This document shows, one piece after another, positions 19,780-25,398 of a stretch of 25,398 nt of DNA; position 1 is the first letter of the stretch; each line of letters starts with the position of its first letter. The notes beneath the pieces are model-generated. The model was not told the origin of the DNA. It saw nothing but the letters and a program-made list of their open reading frames with translations, and did not search any database. Where the stretch lies: the IMG/VR virus record IMGVR_UViG_3300036857_000511, positions 1 to 25,398 of that record; one strand, written 5' to 3'. The DNA is from a virus. Both the position numbers and the translations under genes were made by a program.

Positions 19780-20292
19780 ATGCCGCAGCAGACCGACTCG
19801 GAGATGCTGCGCGACTCGATGACGCGCGAGGTCAGCAACGACGCGTATCACATCGCCTCGCAGATCTTCAAAGGCCAGGAACCGGACGTTGCTCGAGTGA
19901 GCAACGAGCAGGTCGATCAGCGTTACCGCCAGGCGTTCATGACCAACGACCGCGGTTATCTGCAGCAGGAGGCGGTGCGCGATCCGGTGCAGTTCATGGC
20001 GGCTATGCAGCGCCTGAACGTGCAGATGCCGCCAGGCAAGGAGATCCAGCCGGACCCGCCGCTGCCGAAGTCGGCGAAGGCGAATGTGCCGGTGCCGAAG
20101 CCGCCGGAGTCGGCGACGCAGACCACGTACGACCAGCTGCAGCAGGTCCCCGCGCCTGCTCCAGTTGCCCCACTCCCCCAGCCGGCGCCACCGGTGCTCG
20201 CATCGCCACCGGTGGTGCCCGGCGGAGGACCACCGGTGGCCGCTCCACCGGTTGCCCTGCCGCCACCACCGGGTGTGATTCCAGGAGCCTGA
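19780..20292 (+). CDS. Virion-region protein with proline-rich tail
   Basis: The 170-residue protein has a helical N-terminal half (SEMLRDSMTREVSNDAYHIA, then QRYRQAFMTNDRGYLQQEAV) and a low-complexity C terminus of Pro, Ala and Val. The tail is typical of flexible virion proteins. It ends 4 nt before the giant gene and is probably co-expressed. The exact role is unassigned. Confidence 0.55.
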   Translation: MPQQTDSEMLRDSMTREVSNDAYHIASQIFKGQEPDVARVSNEQVDQRYRQAFMTNDRGYLQQEAVRDPVQFMAAMQRLNVQMPPGKEIQPDPPLPKSAKANVPVPKPPESATQTTYDQLQQVPAPAPVAPLPQPAPPVLASPPVVPGGGPPVAAPPVALPPPPGVIPGA

Positions 20293-20296
20293 GCGC

Positions 20297-23200
20297 GTGC
20301 CGTTCCTGCTGCTGGACGACGCGACCGACGAGGCCACGCGTCGTTTGCAGGAGTTCGGCCAGGGCCTGCTGCAGCCCATCGGTCAGACCATCCAGCAAGC
20401 CGGCGCCACGGTCCAGCCCGGTCCGCAGGTGGTCCCGCCGGGTGCGGCGATTCCCAATGCGCAGGCGGCCACGCAGCGGTTGCAGGACTTCGGCTCGAGC
20501 CTGCTCCAACCGCTCATCCCGCAGGCGCCGACGCAGATCCAGGAGCAGCCGGGGATTCAGGACATTACCCAGCGGCTCCAGGACTTCGGCCAGCAGCACC
20601 TCGACCAGCTCAGTCAGCAGGCCCAGCAGCTGCAGACACAGACGACCCAGTTGCTGCAACCGCCCCAGGAGGGCCAGATCTTCGGGCCCGGCGCCCAGAC
20701 CCAGGCGCAGCAGCAGGCCCAGGCGCAGGTGGTGCAGACCGAGACGCCGCGGGGTGGCGATCTGCAAACCTTCGCGCGCCAGGTCGCTCAGAAGGCCGGC
20801 ATCGACCCGGACATCTTTGTGCGCCAGATCCAGCAGGAATCCGGCTTCAATCCCAACGCGAAGTCGCCGGCGGGTGCCATCGGGATCGCCCAGTTCATGC
20901 CCGGCACAGCGGCCGGGCTGGGCATCGATCCGACTGATGCGTACGCCGCGCTCGAGGCGGCGGCGAAGATGGACGCGCAGCACCTGGCGCAGTACGGCGG
21001 CGACTGGGCCAAGACGCTCGCGGCGTACAACGCCGGCCCCGGCGCGGTCGACAAGTACGGCGGCGTGCCACCGTTCGCCGAGACGCAGACGTACGTCAAA
21101 AACATCCTGGGCGGCGCGCAGCAGGCCGTCCAGCAAGGCGTGGGCGCAGTCCAGCAAACCGCGCAGAACGTGGCTCAGGGCGCGCAGCAAGCGGTGTCGA
21201 ACGTGCTGCCGACCATCAGCCAGTTCGGCGACAAGCAGCTCACCGCGGCCGAAGCGTATGCCGCGTGCGGGCCCGCGGCGGCGGTCAGGTTCGCGCAGAT
21301 GATGGGCCGCAATCCGACGCTGCAGGAAGCGATCGGACTCGCGCAGCAAGTGGGCTGGACCGTCGACCAGGGCATGGCCGGCCTCGGCTCGGAGTCGCGT
21401 CTGTTCGACAAGATGAACATTCCGCACCGCATGGTCGGCGCCGACTGGAACGCGCTCGCGAAGGAAGCGCAATCCGGCAATCCGGTGACGATGAGCACGC
21501 CGGGCCACTACTTCACCGCGGACAACTACGATCCCAACACGGGTGCGTTCCACGTGGGCTCGAGCGGTACCGACCTGCGGGGTGGCTCGGAGTGGATGAC
21601 GCCGGCGCAGATGGAAGCGCGCATGGGCAAGCTGCAGGGCGGCATGGCCGTCGACAACCCGCAGGTGCCAGGTCCCAGTCCGCTCGCGTCGGGCATGTCT
21701 GCAGCGCAGCAGGGGCTCGGCAACGTGGTGCAGGGCGCGCGTCAGGGCCTGCAGGACCTCACCGGGCGCGCGGCGGACCTCGCCGGCCAGTCACCCCTGC
21801 CGATGGCTGGCGGACGAGTGTCGGACCTCGCCGCGGCCGGCCGCGGCGTGCAGGCCGGCCTCGATGTGGTTGAGCAGCAGCGCCAGCAATTGATCAACCA
21901 GCCGGACGCGTTGCGCCAGTTCGAGGACAACGTCGACGCCGCTCGCCGCGGTGACTGGGGCGCCTTCGCGCAGGGCACGTTCGATCTGACGCAGCGTGTC
22001 GCGAGTGGCGGGCCGATGGGCGGCCCAGAGGCGGACGCCAGCCAGGCCGTGTCGGCCGGGTTGACCGCGGGCGGCGTCGACCCCAACACCGCGCGCGTGC
22101 TCGGCCAGGTCGCCAACGTCATCGGGCCGATCGCGCTCGAGCGGGCAATACCCGCGGTGGTCGGTGCCGCCGAGCGGGGCGTGCCCGTGGCTGCGGGTGA
22201 GCTGCTGAGTCGTGGACTGGGGGCGCTGGACGTCATCAGACCGCCCGAGGACGTCTTCGCCAGCACGCTCGGACCGGGCGAACGATTGTCGGTGGGCGAT
22301 CTCGTGGACACCATCCGGCAGTACCCGGAGGACGTCCAGAGCGGCCTGCGCGACTTCGTCGAGACTCAGACCCAGGCCGGCATGTCCGGCAAGGACATCA
22401 ACGACACGCTGCGTCAGTGGGTCGCCGACAATCCGTTGCCGAGTCAACCTCGAGCGCCCGCGGCGCCACCCGAACCCGTCAGCACCAATCCGTACCAGTT
22501 GCGCACCGGCCCACCCGAACCCAACGCGCGGCCGGTGACGCCCGATGAGCGGCTCGAGCATTTCGATCTGCTGCAGCAGCGCTACGACACGGTCGAGCAG
22601 CAGTTGTCCGACCTGGACGACCAGCTCAACAACGCGCGCGGGATGCGCCCCGAGCGCCCGCCGTGGGCCGTGGGCTGGACCAACCAGGGCCTGATCGAGC
22701 TCGCGCGCACGCAGGGCGCCAGCGCCTACGAGCCGCTGTGGTGGGAAAAGGTGGGGATGCTCACCGGCTCGGGCGAAGTACGCGAGGACGCGCTCCAGTC
22801 CGGGCTGAAGTTGCTGGGCGGGAAACAACCGACGGCCGCGGAGTTGCGCGACCAGATCCAACGCTTGACTGCCGAGCGAAGTCAGTTGATCGAGGCGGCC
22901 AACGACCTGAGCGGCCATGCGGACGAAACGCCCCTGTATCGACCAGTGAGCGCGCCGACGCCCGAATTGCCGTTCGATGTGCCGTACACTGAGGCGCGTG
23001 GCGGAGCAGCCGAACAAGCCGCAGTCGGTCCAGCAGCAGATACAGGCGCGCGTGAAGGCGCTGCAGCTGCGCCACCTGCAGCAGTTGAAGCGCGACCAGG
23101 ACCGCAGCCGCCGCCACCCGGACCTGTTCCCACCGAAGGGGTAACGGGACCTCCGCTCGAGGTACTTACCAATCGCGCACCGGGTGCGCCAGCGCCTCCG

Positions 23201-24976
23201 CCGCGGCTCCCAGAACTACCAACGCCTGAGCCACCGGGGCCGCTCGCACGTCTGCTCGGCGCGCCGGGCGCCGGCGTCTCACGGCTCGGTCAACTGGTCG
23301 CCTCGGCGTTGAGTCCCACCGAGAATCTGCCGGCCGATACGCGTGGAGTGATTAGCAACTTCGCCAACATGGTGGGTCGCCAGTCGGACGCGGCGCGTGT
23401 CATGGCCGAGAATCAAATGCGCGCCGGCGGTGCGCGCCTCGACATACCAGCCGTAGCCGAGCAGGTGGGCCAACTCCGGGGCGAGATCCGCGACGATGCC
23501 GCCCGCAGAATGGTGTCCGAGCTGCAGTCGCAGGGCAAGGCGGCACCGATCCGCAATGCGCCGCGCGAGTTCCGCACGGTCACCGATGATCCAAACACCT
23601 ACCTAGCCAACTACGCCTTTAGCCCGGACGTCGTGGGGCCCATCAAGGCGGTCATCGACGTCTCGGACATCTCCGCCAATCCGCTCGGCAGCGCCGTGCT
23701 GAAGACCATCGGCACGGCCAAGGGCACGCTGTTTTCGCTGTCGAACTTTCACACCCTGACTGAGGCGCTCAACGCGGCCTTCACCTCGCCCCAGACGCTC
23801 GCCAACTATGGGCGCGCGTTCGTCAGCGACAGTTTCGCCCAGGGCCTGCGCGGCAGCATGGCGGACACCATCGACGCCGCGGCTCGAGCGGGGGTCACTG
23901 GGCTGGCCGAACACGCGCGCCCCGAGGATGTCGGCAGCCAGCTCGGCAACGCGGCCTGGAGGAGGATCGTTGCGAGTGGTGTTTCGGGCGCGGGCGGTGC
24001 CGCCGCCGGCTACACCGAGACCAAGCTCACCGGCGGCACGGATGAAGAGGCGCGCGCCAACGCGGCCAAGGCCGGACTCGCCAGTGCCGCGCTCGCCGGT
24101 GTGCCAGTCGGCGCTCGAGGGACCTTGCCCGAGATCCTGCAGTCGGCGCTCTGGGATCGCGCCGTGCCACTCGCGAAAGCCACCGCGTGGGACGCGCTCA
24201 CGAAGGGCGGACTCGATGCGAACCAGGCCGCCAACGTGGTCAACGAACGCTTCGGTGGGCTCAACTACGCCGCCATGGGGCGTAGCCCCACGCTACTGGA
24301 CGCCCAGCGCCTGCTACTGCAAGCCTCGGACTGGAACGAGGCGACGGTGCGACAGTTGGGCTCGGCGCTCTTCGGCGGCGACGGGCGCGGCGCACGTGCA
24401 GGATTTTTGGCCAAGACCATCGCCGGCATGATGGTCACCACCGAGGCGCTCAACTACGCCTTCAGCGGCCACTCGACGCTCGACAACCAGCCCGGCCACG
24501 GGTTCGAGGTGGAGCTCCAGAACCCGAATGGCGGGTATCTGCACTTCGGCATCCTGCCTGGCAACGTGCAGGCCTACCTGAACCTGGCCAACACCGAGAT
24601 CTCCGACCCGGCGAAACGCGGGACGCAGCCGACCAACTTCATCGTCAACCGTTTGTCGGCACCGGTGGGGGCCGGCATCGACATGGCGCTGAGTGCTGCG
24701 GGGATGCCGCCCTTCCAGGTGGCCAGAGCCGGGCCGATCGCCTACGGCGAGAACGTCGCACCGATTGGCGTCTCGCAGGTGCTGCAATCGACGCTACGGG
24801 GCGGCATGAATCCGCTGGTGGCCGGTGGACTGGCGGCCGCGGGTCTCAACCCACGCTATAGCGCCGGGGGCGGTGGAGGCGGTGGATTCACGTCTCCGAC
24901 GACGCGCGCGCCCCTGCCCACGCGAAGCGCTGAGTCGGGCGAGCCCGCGACTCGAGCGGCGGTGCCCAAGCGATGA
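20297..24976 (+). CDS. Giant virion protein with SLT transglycosylase and C39-like peptidase domains
   Basis: GTG gives 1559 residues. N terminus: three repeats of T-[RQ]-RLQ-[DE]-FG at about 14, 59 and 91. Lytic transglycosylase (about 155-270): IQQESGF with catalytic Glu181, then GAIGIAQFMPG and AYNAGPGAV. Papain-like C39 fold (about 305-450): AACGPAAAV with Cys324, GHYFTADNYD with His404. Low-complexity linkers separate a helical part with QRYDTVEQQLSDLDDQL near 755. The C-terminal 270 residues (SDWNEATVRQLGSALF, GFLAKTIAGMMV, LHFGILPGNVQAYLNLA) resemble a domain of ejected and polyvalent phage proteins. It probably travels in the virion, opens the wall and enters the cell. Confidence 0.8.
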   Translation: MPFLLLDDATDEATRRLQEFGQGLLQPIGQTIQQAGATVQPGPQVVPPGAAIPNAQAATQRLQDFGSSLLQPLIPQAPTQIQEQPGIQDITQRLQDFGQQHLDQLSQQAQQLQTQTTQLLQPPQEGQIFGPGAQTQAQQQAQAQVVQTETPRGGDLQTFARQVAQKAGIDPDIFVRQIQQESGFNPNAKSPAGAIGIAQFMPGTAAGLGIDPTDAYAALEAAAKMDAQHLAQYGGDWAKTLAAYNAGPGAVDKYGGVPPFAETQTYVKNILGGAQQAVQQGVGAVQQTAQNVAQGAQQAVSNVLPTISQFGDKQLTAAEAYAACGPAAAVRFAQMMGRNPTLQEAIGLAQQVGWTVDQGMAGLGSESRLFDKMNIPHRMVGADWNALAKEAQSGNPVTMSTPGHYFTADNYDPNTGAFHVGSSGTDLRGGSEWMTPAQMEARMGKLQGGMAVDNPQVPGPSPLASGMSAAQQGLGNVVQGARQGLQDLTGRAADLAGQSPLPMAGGRVSDLAAAGRGVQAGLDVVEQQRQQLINQPDALRQFEDNVDAARRGDWGAFAQGTFDLTQRVASGGPMGGPEADASQAVSAGLTAGGVDPNTARVLGQVANVIGPIALERAIPAVVGAAERGVPVAAGELLSRGLGALDVIRPPEDVFASTLGPGERLSVGDLVDTIRQYPEDVQSGLRDFVETQTQAGMSGKDINDTLRQWVADNPLPSQPRAPAAPPEPVSTNPYQLRTGPPEPNARPVTPDERLEHFDLLQQRYDTVEQQLSDLDDQLNNARGMRPERPPWAVGWTNQGLIELARTQGASAYEPLWWEKVGMLTGSGEVREDALQSGLKLLGGKQPTAAELRDQIQRLTAERSQLIEAANDLSGHADETPLYRPVSAPTPELPFDVPYTEARGGAAEQAAVGPAADTGAREGAAAAPPAAVEARPGPQPPPPGPVPTEGVTGPPLEVLTNRAPGAPAPPPRLPELPTPEPPGPLARLLGAPGAGVSRLGQLVASALSPTENLPADTRGVISNFANMVGRQSDAARVMAENQMRAGGARLDIPAVAEQVGQLRGEIRDDAARRMVSELQSQGKAAPIRNAPREFRTVTDDPNTYLANYAFSPDVVGPIKAVIDVSDISANPLGSAVLKTIGTAKGTLFSLSNFHTLTEALNAAFTSPQTLANYGRAFVSDSFAQGLRGSMADTIDAAARAGVTGLAEHARPEDVGSQLGNAAWRRIVASGVSGAGGAAAGYTETKLTGGTDEEARANAAKAGLASAALAGVPVGARGTLPEILQSALWDRAVPLAKATAWDALTKGGLDANQAANVVNERFGGLNYAAMGRSPTLLDAQRLLLQASDWNEATVRQLGSALFGGDGRGARAGFLAKTIAGMMVTTEALNYAFSGHSTLDNQPGHGFEVELQNPNGGYLHFGILPGNVQAYLNLANTEISDPAKRGTQPTNFIVNRLSAPVGAGIDMALSAAGMPPFQVARAGPIAYGENVAPIGVSQVLQSTLRGGMNPLVAGGLAAAGLNPRYSAGGGGGGGFTSPTTRAPLPTRSAESGEPATRAAVPKR

Positions 24977-24984
24977 CTCATCGA

Positions 24985-25257
24985 TCAGCTGCGGCCGCCA
25001 ATGCGCTGGTCCAAGCACACGCCCACATGGTCGATGCCGGTGCAGTGCGCGAAGCCCGACGCCGTCACGAAGACGAGCAGAAGGATGACCAGCATGAAGA
25101 GCGCGATGAGCAGCCACGTCTTGCGCGCCGCACGTCGGGCATCAGACGCGGAGCTCGAGCGGAGAGCGGCCTCACGAATCTCCTCGCCGGCCTCGAAGGT
25201 CGCGCGTGCTCGGTCAACGCTGGCGCACAACTCCGTGTACCGCTCCTCGGGGCTCAT
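24985..25257 (-). CDS. Membrane-anchored helical protein
   Basis: ATG at 25257 follows a GGGAGG site and gives 90 residues. Residues 1-45 form a charged helix (SPEERYTELCASVDRARATF), followed by one membrane segment (WLLIALFMLVILLLVFVTA) and a short tail with two Cys. ATGA overlap with the upstream gene. Such proteins occur near phage tail or lysis genes as spanins or chaperones; a role is not assigned. Confidence 0.6.
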   Translation of the reverse strand: MSPEERYTELCASVDRARATFEAGEEIREAALRSSSASDARRAARKTWLLIALFMLVILLLVFVTASGFAHCTGIDHVGVCLDQRIGGRS

Positions 25258-25397
25258 GGTCGTGCCTCCCATGGCCAACGGAAAGCGGGTTTCCGGTTGA
25301 GGCTATCCAGCGACACGAAAATGCGTTCGAACGCACGGCTGAGATCCTGGCGCAAGCCGGCCACCTCCTGGCGCACCCCGGCGAGGTTCTGCTCCAT
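25254..25397 (-). CDS. Small coiled-coil protein at the window edge
   Basis: ATG one base inside the window edge gives 47 residues: MEQNLAGVRQEVAGLRQDL, then SRAFERIFVSLDSL, a heptad pattern. The tail is Trp/Pro-rich (RWPWEARP). It ends in an ATGA overlap with the membrane-protein gene. The frame may extend beyond the window, so this could be only the C-terminal part. Confidence 0.55.
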   Translation of the reverse strand: MEQNLAGVRQEVAGLRQDLSRAFERIFVSLDSLNRKPAFRWPWEARP

Positions 25398-25398
25398 A

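Noticed and set aside
20003-21553. 516-residue open frame on the minus strand
   Set aside because: It is a shadow of the giant virion gene, whose SLT and peptidase motifs lie on the plus strand. Its Leu/Arg/Val-rich composition is what GC-rich antisense frames give.
21791-23017. 408-residue open frame on the minus strand
   Set aside because: Antisense to the giant virion gene, with no recognisable motif and low-complexity Arg/Leu content.
1-25398. tRNA or rRNA genes
   Set aside because: No cloverleaf with a GGTTCRA-type arm and no rRNA sequence was noticed by eye; a tRNA scan was not possible.

Overview
The window is a high-GC, densely packed temperate double-stranded DNA phage or prophage. 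Evidence: a large serine integrase, an XRE-type repressor, a RecT-like recombinase, small and large terminase subunits, a portal-like protein and a giant virion protein with lytic domains. GTG and TTG starts and ATGA/GTGA/TGATG overlaps are common. The host cannot be named. A Pro/Thr/Glu-rich secreted protein with PTET-type repeats is typical of Chloroflexota surface proteins, while an Rpf-type muralytic domain is best known from high-GC Gram-positives. I saw no rRNA, tRNA or host housekeeping gene.

Layout. (1) 1-1259, plus strand: the tail of an unknown gene, two small membrane proteins (holin-like in shape) and a PT-rich secreted protein. (2) 1261-7220, minus strand: a long leftward operon of mostly small genes. 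Its distal end carries the most notable pair, a VUT/YhhQ-family queuosine-precursor transporter overlapping a DpdA-like (TGT-fold) DNA transglycosylase. This suggests a salvage-fed 7-deazaguanine DNA modification. Several genes there share a repeated element spanning the ribosome-binding site and the first codons. A promoter with three operator-like palindromes lies at 6092-6163. (3) 7345-10407: lysogeny module, with a candidate attP dyad, serine integrase, an HTH+PAS-like protein and an XRE repressor. Three loci here carry the same helically phased TGCAA repeat array.

(4) 10408-14120, plus strand: early genes in tight overlaps, including VRR-NUC nuclease, zinc-binding miniproteins, a membrane-anchored Rpf-like lysin, RecT-like protein and a replication-initiator-like winged-helix protein. 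(5) 14121-14462: HNH nuclease on the opposite strand. (6) 14558-24976, plus strand: packaging and virion genes (terS, terL, portal, small conserved proteins and a 1559-residue protein with lytic transglycosylase and C39-like peptidase domains). A 5-nt-periodic NGGYN repeat array sits between terL and the portal gene and encloses a mini-gene. (7) 24985-25397, minus strand: two small genes, one membrane-anchored and one coiled-coil.

Working model: integrase, XRE and the HTH-PAS protein set the lysis-lysogeny decision. The rightward early genes recombine and replicate DNA. The transporter and transglycosylase may modify it against host nucleases, terminase packages it through the portal, and the giant virion protein opens the wall on entry. 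No major capsid, tail or DNA polymerase gene is visible, so the window is a partial genome.
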